Positions 10,736-20,499 are shown, numbered from the stretch's first letter. The stretch is DNA of 61,476 nucleotides from an uncultured Tolumonas sp. (GCF_963676665.1 NZ_OY781373.1:415001-476476), one strand, 5' to 3'. The notes: generated by a model from the letters alone, not told the origin. Numbers and translations: made by a program.

Positions 10736-11398
10736 ATGCCTGCGTTTCAACTGATTATTGGCAATAAAAATTATTCATCCTGGTCGCTGCGGCCGTGGTT
10801 ATTGTTGCGTAAATTAAGCGTTAGCTTCGAAGAAACTCAGGTCTTACTGCAAACGGAAGACTTTAAACAACAAGTCATGCGCTTTTCGCCGGTCGGTAAA
10901 GTGCCGGTGTTATTGGATGGCGATCTGGCGATCTGGGATTCGCTGGCGATTGCCGAATATCTGGCCGAGCAATTTCCACAAGCCTGGCCTCGTGACGTGG
11001 CGGCGCGTGCATTTGCCCGCTCGATCAGTGCGGAAATGCACTCTGGTTTTATGAGCCTGCGTAGCCAGATGCCGATGAATTGCCGCGCAACGGGTCGTGA
11101 AGTCACGGGGAATGAGGCATTAGCGCAGGATATCGAACGTATTCAGGCGATCTGGACGGAATGTCGCTTGCGCTACGGCGAGTCTGGGCCATGGTTATTT
11201 GGTGAATTCACCATTGCCGATGCGATGTTTGCGCCGGTGGTGTTCCGCTTTAATACCTATGGCGTCGATTGTCAGGGTTTTGCGGCCGAGTATATGCAAA
11301 CGGTATTACACGATGCCGATGTGCAAGCTTGGTTACATGCTGCCCAGCAGGAACAAGCCACCATCATGAGTTATGAGATTGGGCTGACGGCGCAGTAA
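10736..11398 (+). CDS. Glutathione S-transferase family protein
   Basis: A 220-residue GST. The N-terminal thioredoxin fold carries the SSWSLRPWLLLR motif with the likely catalytic serine near residue 14-16, and the VPVLLDG segment that cradles glutathione. The C-terminal all-helical domain follows. The start has a strong GAGGAGG ribosome site. It is second in a two-gene unit with the yhcH-like gene and ends before a strong bidirectional terminator. The substrate is unknown. Confidence 0.88.
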   Translation: MPAFQLIIGNKNYSSWSLRPWLLLRKLSVSFEETQVLLQTEDFKQQVMRFSPVGKVPVLLDGDLAIWDSLAIAEYLAEQFPQAWPRDVAARAFARSISAEMHSGFMSLRSQMPMNCRATGREVTGNEALAQDIERIQAIWTECRLRYGESGPWLFGEFTIADAMFAPVVFRFNTYGVDCQGFAAEYMQTVLHDADVQAWLHAAQQEQATIMSYEIGLTAQ

Positions 11399-11415
11399 CG
11401 GATTATTCGGGATAA

Positions 11416-11439
11416 AAAAAGCGCCTTGCGGCGCTTTTT
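11416..11439. terminator. Bidirectional terminator
   Basis: GCGCC/GGCGC with a TTGC loop, flanked by an A-run on the left and TTTTTG on the right, serves both convergent genes (GST and the sulfhydrylase). Confidence 0.85.
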
Positions 11440-11453
11440 GTTTTTGGCGGGCA

Positions 11454-12722
11454 TTACGCCTGCAAGGCTTGGTTCAGGTCGTCCAAAATGTCTTCGATTG
11501 CTTCAATACCCACCGACAGACGGATCATTTCTGGTTTCACACCGGCTTTGGCTTGCTCTTCCTCAGTCATCTGACGATGCGTGGTGGAAGCGGGGTGACA
11601 GGCCAGTGATTTCGCATCACCGATATTCACCAGACGTTTGAAGATTTTCAGTGCGTCATAGAAACGCACACCGGCTTCATAACCCTCTTTCAGGCCAAAA
11701 GAGAGGATCGCCGATGGGGTGCCGTTCATGTATTTCTGTGCCAGTGCATGATGTGGATGATCCGGCAAACCGGCGTAACTCACCCACGCCACTTTGTCAT
11801 GGCTTTGCAGATATTCCGCCACTTTACGGGCATTCTCGACGTGACGTTCCATGCGCAGTGACAGTGTTTCTAAGCCTTGCAGCAGCAAGAAGGCATTCAT
11901 CGGTGACAAAGTCGAACCGGTGTTGCGCAATGGTACGGTACGCGCACGGGCAATAAAGGCCGCCGGACCGAAGGCTTCGTTATATACCACACCGTGGTAA
12001 GCGGCTTCTGGCTGGCTGAATTGCGGGAAACGTTCCGCATGTTCAGCCCAAGGGAATTTACCGGAATCGACGATCACGCCCCCCAGTGAGTTACCGTGAC
12101 CACCGACATATTTGGTGATGGAGTGCACAACAATGTCGGCACCGAATTGGATTGGTTTACACAATACCGGTGAAGCGACGGTGTTATCGACTACCAGTGG
12201 TACGCCTTGGGCGTGTGCAACACGGGCTAAGCCTTCCAGATCGACAATGTTACCGGCTGGGTTGCCGATACTTTCGCAATATACGGCTTTGGTTTTGTCA
12301 TCAATCAGCTCGGCAATCGCCTCTGGCGAATCATCCCGCGCAAAACGCACTTCCACCCCAAAACTTGGCAGCATGTGCGCGAACAGTGTGTAGGTGCCGC
12401 CATACAGCTGTGGTGTGGAGACGATGTTATCGCCCACACGAGTCAGCGTTTGCAGTGCATAGTTGATGGCGGCACTGCCGGCCGATGTCACTAAACCCGC
12501 GATCCCGCCTTCCAGTGCGGCCAGACGTTTTTCCAGAATGTCGTTGGTCGGATTCATGATCCGGGTATAGATATTGCCCGGCACTTCTAAGTTAAACAGA
12601 TCGGCGCCATGTTGCGCGTTATCGAATTCGTAAGCGACGGTTTGATAAATCGGTACCGCGACTGCTTTGGTAGTGGGGTCATTTTGGAAGCCATGGTGCA
12701 GCGCCAGTGTTGCGTCTTTCAT
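11454..12722 (-). CDS. metY: O-acetylhomoserine aminocarboxypropyltransferase (O-acetylhomoserine sulfhydrylase)
   Basis: A PLP enzyme of 422 aa from the Cys/Met metabolism family, converting O-acetylhomoserine and sulfide (or methanethiol) to homocysteine (or methionine). The PLP lysine is K204 in SITKYVGGHG, with the aspartate of VVDNTVASP before it. Length and the QNDPTTKAVAVPIYQT N-terminus fit MetY better than MetB or MetC. The chosen ATG at 12722 begins MKDATLALHHGFQ. It is a single gene, convergent with the GST and downstream of acuI. Homocysteine links it to mmuM further right. Confidence 0.9.
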   Translation of the reverse strand: MKDATLALHHGFQNDPTTKAVAVPIYQTVAYEFDNAQHGADLFNLEVPGNIYTRIMNPTNDILEKRLAALEGGIAGLVTSAGSAAINYALQTLTRVGDNIVSTPQLYGGTYTLFAHMLPSFGVEVRFARDDSPEAIAELIDDKTKAVYCESIGNPAGNIVDLEGLARVAHAQGVPLVVDNTVASPVLCKPIQFGADIVVHSITKYVGGHGNSLGGVIVDSGKFPWAEHAERFPQFSQPEAAYHGVVYNEAFGPAAFIARARTVPLRNTGSTLSPMNAFLLLQGLETLSLRMERHVENARKVAEYLQSHDKVAWVSYAGLPDHPHHALAQKYMNGTPSAILSFGLKEGYEAGVRFYDALKIFKRLVNIGDAKSLACHPASTTHRQMTEEEQAKAGVKPEMIRLSVGIEAIEDILDDLNQALQA

Positions 12723-12831
12723 GAGAGGTCGTCCTTGTCGCAAGAGAATGAAATGGCGTTCAATCTAACTGCTGCGATTCGGCGCTGTAAAGGCATCAAT
12801 GCGAGAAATGTTATCTGAATTAGTTCAAAAG

Positions 12832-12873
12832 CCAGCGACAGGTTCTGCAGATGTGCATTGTTGCTGTCGCTGG
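12832..12873 (-). terminator. Terminator downstream of acuI
   Basis: A 10-bp stem CCAGCGACAG/CTGTCGCTGG with a 22-base loop is followed on the minus strand by CTTTTG. It separates acuI from the sulfhydrylase gene. Confidence 0.6.
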
Positions 12874-12882
12874 TTCAGTCGA

Positions 12883-13860
12883 TTAAATTTTAATCACTAC
12901 CCGACCGGTGATCTGACCATCCATGATCTTCGCGGCAGCTTCTGGCGCTTCTTCCAGAATGATCTCTTCACAGGCCTGATCATAGAAACTGGCTGGTAAC
13001 AGTTGTGCCAGTTGTTGCCAGGCTAACTGACGGCGCGCGAACGGACACATCACCGAATCGACGCCTTGCAGTCGCACGTTGCGCAAAATAAACGGCATTA
13101 CGGTCGCCGGCAGATCGAAACCGCCCGCCAGACCACAGGCCGCTACGGCACCACCATAATTCATCTGCGATAAGATTTTAGCCAGCACGGAGCTGCCGAC
13201 GGTATCAACGGCACCAGCCCATACTTGTTTGTCCAGCGCCCGGATCGGGGTCAGTAATTCATCGCGGGTGATCACCTCTTTCGCACCCAATTGCAGTAAT
13301 AACTCTCGATTTGCTTCGCGTCCGGTCGCGGCGATCACGCGGTATCCTTTCGCGGCCAGTAAACTGACGGCCACACTGCCCACACCACCGCTGGCACCGG
13401 TGACTACAATGTCACCTTGTTCCGGCGTAATACCGGCTTCTTCCAACGCCATGACACACAACATGGCGGTCAGCCCGGCGGTGCCAATCTGCATGGCTTG
13501 CAGCGTGGTTAAACCGGTTGTTAATGGAACCAGCCAGTCAGCGCTAACACGCGCTTTTTCGGCCATCCCGCCCCAGTGGCCTTCGCCTACACCCCAACCG
13601 GTCAGCACGACCTCGTCACCGGCTTTGTAGCGAGCATCGGTGGATTCCAGCACCTGACCGGCGAAATCAATGCCGGGTACCATCGGCCATTGGCGCACGA
13701 TTTTGCCTTTGCCGGTGATCGCGAGACCGTCTTTGTAGTTCAGCGAGGAGTATTTCACCGCGACTGTTACGTCACCGGCGGGGAGCTGGCTGTCATCCAA
13801 CTGTTCAATCGAGGCAATGGTTTGTTTGTCTTGTTGTTGCAACAGTAAGGCTTTGAACAT
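12883..13860 (-). CDS. acuI: Acrylyl-CoA reductase (NADPH), AcuI/YhdH family
   Basis: A medium-chain dehydrogenase/reductase of 325 aa that reduces toxic acryloyl-CoA to propionyl-CoA. The cofactor motif TGASGGVGS lies mid-protein, and no zinc-site cysteines are evident, as expected for this branch. The start ATG at 13860 has GGAG eight bases upstream. It begins directly after the MFS gene stop, so the two are probably one transcript. Family assignment is firm; the physiological substrate is taken from characterised homologues. Confidence 0.88.
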   Translation of the reverse strand: MFKALLLQQQDKQTIASIEQLDDSQLPAGDVTVAVKYSSLNYKDGLAITGKGKIVRQWPMVPGIDFAGQVLESTDARYKAGDEVVLTGWGVGEGHWGGMAEKARVSADWLVPLTTGLTTLQAMQIGTAGLTAMLCVMALEEAGITPEQGDIVVTGASGGVGSVAVSLLAAKGYRVIAATGREANRELLLQLGAKEVITRDELLTPIRALDKQVWAGAVDTVGSSVLAKILSQMNYGGAVAACGLAGGFDLPATVMPFILRNVRLQGVDSVMCPFARRQLAWQQLAQLLPASFYDQACEEIILEEAPEAAAKIMDGQITGRVVIKI

Positions 13861-13862
13861 GT

Positions 13863-15326
13863 TTATCTCCTGATAACCGGCTCTTCTTCACTGGAAGTCT
13901 GCTCGGAACTATTTTGGGGTATGAGCCTCTGCGGAATATGCCGGAAAATCAGTGTGGCCAGCATACTGAGACAACCGACTGTGATGTACGTGGCATGAAA
14001 GGCACTCACGATTTCTTGTTGTTGCAGGCTGGTGGCCGGCAAACTGTGCAAGGAAACGCTGGCACCATAAAACCATGAAAACAGGGTGGCAGAAATGGCG
14101 ACACCCAAACTCATCGACAGCTGCATAACCACTGACAGCAAGCTGTTGCCACTGCTGGCTTCATCCCGTTCGAGTTTGCTTAAGGTTAGTGTATTCATCG
14201 CGGTAAATTGCAGCGAATTAAACACGCCGAGCAAGGTCAGATAAAACAGTAATAGTGCATACGGCGTGGCATGGTTGACGGTGGCAAAACCGGTGATCAA
14301 CGCACCGAGTAACAAGGTATTCGTCATCAACACCGGGCGGTAACCAAATCGCAGCACTATCCGGTTGGCTAGCAGTTTGGTACTCATGGCACCCAATGCA
14401 ATCGGCATCATGGTTAAACCGGCATGGGTCGGGCTAAAACCGAGTGCGACTTGTAAAAAGAGCGGGGTCAAAAAGGGCAACGCCCCGCTGCCTAAGCGTG
14501 CGATCAGATTACCAATAATACCAATGCGGAAACTGGAGTTTTTAAATAATGTCCGGCTGAACAGGGCATGAGGATGGCGTTGGCTGTGCCAGAAGTAAGC
14601 ATACAGGGCAAACAGGCCGGGTAGCGCTAAGAGCAAAAATGCAGAGAAAGTGGCGCCCGCTTCGCCTAAACGTTGGATCGCAATCGACAGCAACACAAGC
14701 CCGCTGCTAAAACAGAGATAACCTTTCCAATCGAAAGGCGCGGTCACTTCCCTGATATTGGGCATGAAGAAAAACGCCAAAATACAACCCACCAGCCCGA
14801 TAGGCAGGTTGATTAAAAATATCCACGGCCATGAGGTGTGCTGTACCAGCAAACCACCGAGTAGCGGGCCAATGAGCGGGCCGATCAAGCCGGGGATCAC
14901 CACCATCGACATGGCGCGCAGAAATTCCTCTTTCGGAAACACCCGTAAGATGGCCAGCCGGCCGACGGGTACCAATAACGCGCCACCGACACCCTGAATG
15001 ATCCGGGCGATGACCAGTTGTGTTAGTGATGTTGATTCGGCACAAAACAGTGAACCGGCAGAGAACAACACAATCGAGAACAGAAAGACATGCCGGGTGC
15101 CGAAACGGTCGGCTAGCCAACCGGAGGCGGGGATCAGCATCGCGACAGTCAGCATATAGCTGATAATAGCCGCCTGCATTTGCAGTGGGCTAACCTGAAA
15201 ATCGGTAGCGATGGTCGGGAGAGCGGTATTCAGAATAGTGCCGTCGAGTGCTTGCATAAAGAACCCGACGGCAGCGAGCCAGGGGAGGATGCGTTTTTCT
15301 TGGGCTGTGACCTGATACTTCGTCAA
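13863..15326 (-). CDS. DHA2-family MFS exporter, MdtD-like
   Basis: Predicted 14-segment inner-membrane proton-driven exporter of 487 aa. It contains the motifs GFFMQALDGTILNTALP, ASGWLADRFGTR and GPLLGGLL, which align well with E. coli MdtD. The start is TTG at 15326, supported by a GAGGTG ribosome site about six bases upstream; the next in-frame ATG would cut into the first membrane segment. It precedes acuI with no gap. The substrate is unknown. Confidence 0.85.
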   Translation of the reverse strand: MTKYQVTAQEKRILPWLAAVGFFMQALDGTILNTALPTIATDFQVSPLQMQAAIISYMLTVAMLIPASGWLADRFGTRHVFLFSIVLFSAGSLFCAESTSLTQLVIARIIQGVGGALLVPVGRLAILRVFPKEEFLRAMSMVVIPGLIGPLIGPLLGGLLVQHTSWPWIFLINLPIGLVGCILAFFFMPNIREVTAPFDWKGYLCFSSGLVLLSIAIQRLGEAGATFSAFLLLALPGLFALYAYFWHSQRHPHALFSRTLFKNSSFRIGIIGNLIARLGSGALPFLTPLFLQVALGFSPTHAGLTMMPIALGAMSTKLLANRIVLRFGYRPVLMTNTLLLGALITGFATVNHATPYALLLFYLTLLGVFNSLQFTAMNTLTLSKLERDEASSGNSLLSVVMQLSMSLGVAISATLFSWFYGASVSLHSLPATSLQQQEIVSAFHATYITVGCLSMLATLIFRHIPQRLIPQNSSEQTSSEEEPVIRR

Positions 15327-15351
15327 AACGCACCTCGTGTTGGTTTACTGA

Positions 15352-16140
15352 TTAACGTGTTTTGCCACCGTGGAAGATTTTTTCCAAGCGGGATTGCAAC
15401 AATTCCAGAATGAACGAGAGGATCCAGTAAATTACCGCGGCGGTGATCAACATCTCCATATAGCGGTAGGCGGAACGCCCGTAACTTTGCGCCAGAAACA
15501 TGATTTCCCACAGCCCCATCACGGAAACCAATGATGAGTCTTTCAGCATCGCAATGAACATCGCCATGCTGGGTGGAATGGCCACTTTCATTGATTGCGG
15601 CAAAATCACTTTCCAGAAAATTTGGTATTTCTTCAGGCCCAGCGCCATGGCGGCTTCCCATTGGCCTTTATCGATCACCACAATGGCTGAGCGGAAAATT
15701 TCACTTAAATAAGCGCCATAACACAGTGCCAGCGCAATAATGCCGGACGGGATCGCGGTGGGTACTGGCCCGATCTGCGGTAAACCCTGATAAATCAGCA
15801 ATACCTGCAACAGCAGCGGAGTGCCACGGAAAAAAGAGGTATAAAACGTGGAAACGCCGTACGCCAGCGGGTTCAGACTTAAGCGGCCTAATGCGGCCAG
15901 TAAACCTAAGATCACCGAGGCCAGCATCGCTAGCACACAGACATAAATCGTCAGTGGTACGCCTTGAATAAAGCCATCAGGAGAAAGATGCAGGCCGGTC
16001 AGGAAGGGCAGCTTTTCCCAGACATAGCCCATGTCCAGATCGAATTTGGCGATAAACCATACGAAGCCGATCATCAGCGCCAGCCAGACCAGCAGGACTT
16101 GCCACTTAAATTTGCTGGTCATGATGGTGTTGCGGTTCAA
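15352..16140 (-). CDS. Polar amino-acid ABC transporter permease (HisM/GlnP type)
   Basis: Membrane permease of 262 aa with about five segments and the EAA loop (GQWEAAMALGLKKYQIFWKVILPQ) that docks an ATPase. The start is TTG at 16140, because AAAGGA lies seven bases upstream; the ATG at 16122 has no ribosome site. It follows two paralogous binding-protein genes in the same direction. No ATP-binding subunit is encoded nearby, so it must borrow one or have it elsewhere. Confidence 0.88.
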   Translation of the reverse strand: MNRNTIMTSKFKWQVLLVWLALMIGFVWFIAKFDLDMGYVWEKLPFLTGLHLSPDGFIQGVPLTIYVCVLAMLASVILGLLAALGRLSLNPLAYGVSTFYTSFFRGTPLLLQVLLIYQGLPQIGPVPTAIPSGIIALALCYGAYLSEIFRSAIVVIDKGQWEAAMALGLKKYQIFWKVILPQSMKVAIPPSMAMFIAMLKDSSLVSVMGLWEIMFLAQSYGRSAYRYMEMLITAAVIYWILSFILELLQSRLEKIFHGGKTR

Positions 16141-16266
16141 TGAGAAATCCTTTCAAGTGGAATCAGAAAAACGCTAGTTTAGCGAAATGTGTCACAAAAT
16201 GCAGTCTAGTAAGCAGAAACAAGGGCGAAAACTCGCCCTTGTTGAACGTTTTACGACTTGATGCGC

Positions 16267-17097
16267 TTAACGGGAGATATCAGTACCGATCCATTTGATA
16301 GAGATCTGTTTCAGCGTGCCATCTTTACGCATGTCGTCGAAGATCTTCACGACGGTATCGTGCCACTCTTTGTCGCCTTTATCGGTGGCAACCCAGTTTG
16401 GATCTTCATACAACGCATCACCCACCAGCTTAAATTTGCCCGGTGTCTTTTTGATACGTTCATTGGCGGTGACCAGATTAGACACCAGACCATCAATACG
16501 TTTACCCGCACCTAAAGAGAGATCTTGATAGGCCAGATCTTCGCTGCCGTAAGGGGCAACCTGAACACTATTGAATGGGTATTGAATTGGTTTCGCACCG
16601 AAACCTTCCATCGCCAGCGTTTTATTCAGGTAACGCTCATAAGAGCCACCTTGCTGGGCGGCGATTTTTTTGCCTTCCATGTCAGCAACTTTAGTCAACG
16701 AATTGCCGTTGACAGAAGTAACCAGCACGGCTGGTGAGCTGTAATAATGAGTCACGAAATCCAGTGAACGTGCACGTTGTGCATCGGGTGTCATGGAGCA
16801 GATACAGATATCCCAACGGCCACGCCAGTTACCAGAGGTGATCACTTCCCATGCAGGTGTTTCAATTTTGGCTTTCACACCCAGACGTTTGGCAAATTCT
16901 TTGGTCAGATCGACATCCATGCCGTCCATTTCATTTTTGGCATTCAAAAATGAATACGGTGGATAGGCTTGATCCATAACGCCGATCAGCTCGCCGTTCT
17001 TTTTGATACGATCCAATGTTTCACCCGCAATAGCGGAATGGCTAATCACCACAGCGCCAGCCAGCAGCACTAAACGACGCAGAGTTTTGCTTTGCAT
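16267..17097 (-). CDS. Periplasmic amino-acid binding protein, copy 2
   Basis: A 276-residue family 3 solute-binding protein. A signal peptide ends near the AIAGE site. It is followed by the lobe motif YPPYSFLN and the conserved segments GRWDICICSMTPD and DPNWVATDKGDKEW. The ATG at 17097 has a GAGGGA ribosome site; the frame extends upstream without a signal sequence. It is a close paralogue of the gene at 17233-18063 and lies between it and the permease gene. The ligand is probably a polar or sulfur-containing amino acid, by family only. Confidence 0.9.
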   Translation of the reverse strand: MQSKTLRRLVLLAGAVVISHSAIAGETLDRIKKNGELIGVMDQAYPPYSFLNAKNEMDGMDVDLTKEFAKRLGVKAKIETPAWEVITSGNWRGRWDICICSMTPDAQRARSLDFVTHYYSSPAVLVTSVNGNSLTKVADMEGKKIAAQQGGSYERYLNKTLAMEGFGAKPIQYPFNSVQVAPYGSEDLAYQDLSLGAGKRIDGLVSNLVTANERIKKTPGKFKLVGDALYEDPNWVATDKGDKEWHDTVVKIFDDMRKDGTLKQISIKWIGTDISR

Positions 17098-17232
17098 GAT
17101 TGTTCCCTCAAAGTGACCAAACCCACATGATCGAAGATGGTCTGGCAGAAGGCAATAGTAAAATGGGGAAAAGAAGAATAAATACGCAGTGAACCACAGA
17201 CGCTTTATCAACTAAGCGTCTGTGGTAGGAAC

Positions 17233-18063
17233 TTATTGCGCGGTAATGTCAGTACCAATCCATTTCAGCGAGATTTTCTTTAAGGTACCGTCTTTATGCA
17301 GCTCGTTAATAATAGCTTTAATGGTGGCATTCCATTCCTTATCGCCTTTATCCACGGCGACCCAGTTTGGCTCCTCATACAAAGGGGCACCGACGATTTT
17401 GAACTTGCCGCTGCTGGCCTGAATACGTTTATTCGCCGTCACCAGATTCGCCACGATACCGTCGATGCGTTTACCCGCACCTAAACCGAGATCTTGATAC
17501 GCCAGATCTTCACTGCTGTAGGGGGTTGGTTGCACTTGTTTAAATGGATATTGAATTTGTTTGGCGCCGTAACCAATCACCAAATCTTTTTGTAAATAAC
17601 GCTCGTAAGAAGAGCCTTGCTCGATGCCAATGCGTTTGCCTTCGATGTCACTGACGCTATTGATGCTACTCCCCGTTGCGTTAGTGACCAGCACGGCTGG
17701 TGAGCTGTAATACGGCGCCACAAAATCAAGACCTTTGGCTTTTTTCTCATCAGGCGTCATCGAGCAGATACAGATATCCCAACGGCCACGCCAGTGCCCG
17801 GCGGCAATCACTTCCCACGATGGTGTTTCGATTTTACTTTTCACGCCTAGACGTTTGGCGACTTCTTTGACCACATCGACGTCAAAACCATCTTCTTCAT
17901 TTTTATCATTCAGGAAGGAATAGGGTGGGTAGCTTTGATCCATCACGGCAACCAGTTCACCGTTGTGTTTGACGCGATCCAGCGTTTCGCCAGCGGTTGC
18001 TGTGTGACTTAACACGGCGGTTGCCAACAGACTTAGTGTTACTAATGTTTTACCCAGCATCAT
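17233..18063 (-). CDS. Periplasmic amino-acid binding protein, copy 1
   Basis: A 276-residue family 3 binding protein with a signal peptide (cut near TATAGE), strongly similar over its full length to the next gene. It begins at tandem ATG codons (18063, 18060) with an AAGGA ribosome site. It is the first gene of a three-gene run (two binding proteins, one permease) and is divergent from mmuM across 197 bp. Paralogues with one permease suggest two ligands served by one channel. Confidence 0.9.
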   Translation of the reverse strand: MMLGKTLVTLSLLATAVLSHTATAGETLDRVKHNGELVAVMDQSYPPYSFLNDKNEEDGFDVDVVKEVAKRLGVKSKIETPSWEVIAAGHWRGRWDICICSMTPDEKKAKGLDFVAPYYSSPAVLVTNATGSSINSVSDIEGKRIGIEQGSSYERYLQKDLVIGYGAKQIQYPFKQVQPTPYSSEDLAYQDLGLGAGKRIDGIVANLVTANKRIQASSGKFKIVGAPLYEEPNWVAVDKGDKEWNATIKAIINELHKDGTLKKISLKWIGTDITAQ

Positions 18064-18260
18064 TGTTCCTTCAATGTAAGATAGTTTGCTTGCACCAAGG
18101 TGTATCAGAAAAACCGGTCAGGGTTTACTAAAATATTTGCATATCTATTTTCATATTTCGCAATAGGTTATAACTAACACACATGAAAGAATGGTATATC
18201 GAACTATATAATCTGATTTAGACCGCATTTTTCTGTGGCTAAAACAAAAGGAGTTGTGGC

Positions 18261-19154
18261 GTGAATAAAGTGCAAATTCTTGATGGCGGTATGGGGCGTG
18301 AGCTGAAACGCATTGGCGCACCGTTCCAGCAACCAGAGTGGTCCGCGTTGGCTTTATTAGAGGCGCCGCAATACGTTTCGCAAGCGCATAATGCGTTTAT
18401 TGCCAGCGGTGCCGATATCATTACCACCAACAGTTACGCGGTGGTGCCGTTTCATATTGGTGAACTCCGCTTTACCGAGCGCGGGCATGAACTGGCTACG
18501 CTGGCGGCGGAAATTGCGCGCACCTGTGCCGATCATGCATCACATCCGGTGAAAGTCGCTGGTTCTTTGTCGCCAGTGCTGGGTTCTTACCGCCCGGATC
18601 TGTTTCAGCTGGAAGCAGCACTGCGTATTTATAGGGTGTTGATTGCAGCGCAGGAACCATTTGTTGATCACTGGTTGGCGGAAACACAAAGCTCGATTGC
18701 CGAAATTAAAGCCGTACGTCAGGCATTGGGTGATGACAGCAAACCGCTGTGGGTGTCGTTTACCTTAGATGACGAACCTGCGGGTGGTGAAGCTTTATTG
18801 CGTTCCGGTGAAACGGTCACTGACGCGGTGGCGGCGGCCATCGCGTTAAATGTTTCAGCCGTGCTGTTTAATTGCAGTCAGCCGGAAGTGATGTCAGCCG
18901 CGGTGCGGGATGCGGTGGCGGAAATCAAACGTCAGGGGAAAGATATTCCGGTCGGTGTGTATGCCAACGCGTTTCCGGCGCAATCGAAAGAAGCGGAAGC
19001 CAATGCAGAATTGGATGAAATCCGTGCGGATTTAGGGCCGGATGCCTATCTGATTTGGGCGCAAAAGTGGGTTGCGCTGGGCGCATCCATTATTGGTGGT
19101 TGCTGCGGGATCACGCCGGGTCACATTGCCAAATTAACCGAAAAGCTGAAATAA
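18261..19154 (+). CDS. mmuM: Homocysteine S-methyltransferase
   Basis: Zinc enzyme of 297 aa that methylates homocysteine to methionine, in E. coli MmuM from S-methylmethionine. Zinc ligands are C205 (in FNCSQPE) and C281/C282 (GGCCG), and the N-terminal LDGGMG motif is typical. The start is GTG at 18261 with AAGGAG upstream. No mmuP permease is adjacent; instead the divergent amino-acid ABC genes lie next to it, so that importer may carry S-methylmethionine or methionine (inference). Confidence 0.9.
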   Translation: MNKVQILDGGMGRELKRIGAPFQQPEWSALALLEAPQYVSQAHNAFIASGADIITTNSYAVVPFHIGELRFTERGHELATLAAEIARTCADHASHPVKVAGSLSPVLGSYRPDLFQLEAALRIYRVLIAAQEPFVDHWLAETQSSIAEIKAVRQALGDDSKPLWVSFTLDDEPAGGEALLRSGETVTDAVAAAIALNVSAVLFNCSQPEVMSAAVRDAVAEIKRQGKDIPVGVYANAFPAQSKEAEANAELDEIRADLGPDAYLIWAQKWVALGASIIGGCCGITPGHIAKLTEKLK

Positions 19155-19164
19155 AGTATAACTC

Positions 19165-19190
19165 TGCCAGACCCAATCTAGGGTCTGGCA
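19165..19190. terminator. Convergent-gene hairpin
   Basis: The perfect 10-bp stem TGCCAGACCC/GGGTCTGGCA with a 6-base loop lies between mmuM and the convergent MFS gene. No long T-run follows, so it may be a weak terminator. Confidence 0.6.
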
Positions 19191-19206
19191 AATTATTCGT
19201 GAGTGG

Positions 19207-20421
19207 TTAACTCACGGCTTTGGTGAGCTGCTGGCGTTGTACCAGCGCGGGGAAATATTTCATCCACAGTGCGACAATCAGCAAGGTGCCAATTCCCCCG
19301 ACCACTACCGCCGGCACGACGCCCCACCAGGCAGCAGTGACGCCCGATTCAAATTCCCCTAACTGATTCGATGCGCCGATAAAGATAAAATTCACCGCAC
19401 TGACGCGGCCGCGCATCTCATCCGGTGTCTCCAACTGAATAAGCGATGAACGCACGATCACACTGACCATGTCAGAGGCACCCAACACCAGTAACGCGGT
19501 AAAAGAGAGCAGGAACGATTCGGATAAGCCGAAAATAATGGTTGCCACCCCAAACGTTGCCACCGCAGCAAACATTATTTTTCCCGCATTATTACGAATC
19601 GCATAGCGAGCTAACAGCAATGACATCACTACCGCACCGACCGAGGGGGCGGCGCGCAATAACCCCAAACCCCATGGGCCGGTATTTAAAATATCACGGG
19701 CAAATATCGGTAATAGGGCTGTTGCCCCACCAAGTAACACCGAGAACAGATCGAGTGAGATAGCACCTAATACCACGGGGTTATGGCGGATATAACTGAA
19801 ACCGGCAAATACCGAGCGCAGCGTGGGTGGTTCACGATGCACGACTTTGGCCGGTTTGGGGACTAACGACATTGCCATACTGGCGAGTAAAAAACTCACC
19901 GCACTGCACCAATACACCATTTCCGGATGCAACGCATACAACAAACCACCTAAGGCCGGGCCGATGATCACCGACGCTTCACGCAATGAGCTGTTCAGTG
20001 CTAAGGCGCGGGGCAGGTTGCTGTTATCAATCAGGCTGGGAAGTAATGCTTGCTGCGCGGGCGATTCAAATGCCCGCGTGGCGCCGAGCAAAAAGGCACA
20101 GGCAAAAATGCCGTGAATGCTCATCCAACCCTGCCAACTGCCCAAGGCCAAGATGCTGACCAGTATGGCTTGTAATAAGCGGGTGCCGACGACGATTAAA
20201 CGGCGGTCATAACGATCGGCAACGTGGCCTACCACCAGTGTGAGCAGAAATTGTGGCGTGAATTGCATCAAACCAATCAAACCCAGACTCATGGCGCTGT
20301 GGGTCAAGTCATAAACTTGCCAGCCAACCGCCACGACCAACATCTGGTAGGCGAGGGAAGAGAGTGCCATGCTACTTAAGAAACGAATAAACGCAGGTTG
20401 TTGCAATGAACCGGATGACAT
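19207..20421 (-). CDS. MFS transporter, EntS-like (MFS_3) family
   Basis: A 404-residue predicted exporter with about 12 membrane segments. The cytoplasmic loop motif GHVADRYDRR is present, as is the segment DEMRGRVSAVNF typical of the EntS/MFS_3 group. The ATG is at 20421. It is monocistronic, with a perfect 12-bp palindrome 67 bp upstream that may bind a regulator. The substrate cannot be told: siderophore genes are absent here, so calling it EntS would be unsupported. Confidence 0.82.
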   Translation of the reverse strand: MSSGSLQQPAFIRFLSSMALSSLAYQMLVVAVGWQVYDLTHSAMSLGLIGLMQFTPQFLLTLVVGHVADRYDRRLIVVGTRLLQAILVSILALGSWQGWMSIHGIFACAFLLGATRAFESPAQQALLPSLIDNSNLPRALALNSSLREASVIIGPALGGLLYALHPEMVYWCSAVSFLLASMAMSLVPKPAKVVHREPPTLRSVFAGFSYIRHNPVVLGAISLDLFSVLLGGATALLPIFARDILNTGPWGLGLLRAAPSVGAVVMSLLLARYAIRNNAGKIMFAAVATFGVATIIFGLSESFLLSFTALLVLGASDMVSVIVRSSLIQLETPDEMRGRVSAVNFIFIGASNQLGEFESGVTAAWWGVVPAVVVGGIGTLLIVALWMKYFPALVQRQQLTKAVS

Positions 20422-20487
20422 GTCAAAGCCCGGGTAAGACAGAGGAGTATTTATCTTACCTGTTCAGGCTATGAGGAAAAGTATTTT

Positions 20488-20499
20488 GTTACGCGTAAC
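20488..20499. promoter_or_regulatory. Perfect palindrome GTTACGCGTAAC
   Basis: This 12-bp perfect palindrome lies in the 110-bp gap upstream of the MFS gene. It has the look of a dimeric repressor site; no regulator gene is adjacent. Confidence 0.4.

Noticed and set aside
12723-12882. SAM riboswitch or MetJ boxes before metY
   Set aside because: Neither the SAM riboswitch core nor clear tandem AGACGTCT-like boxes were found.
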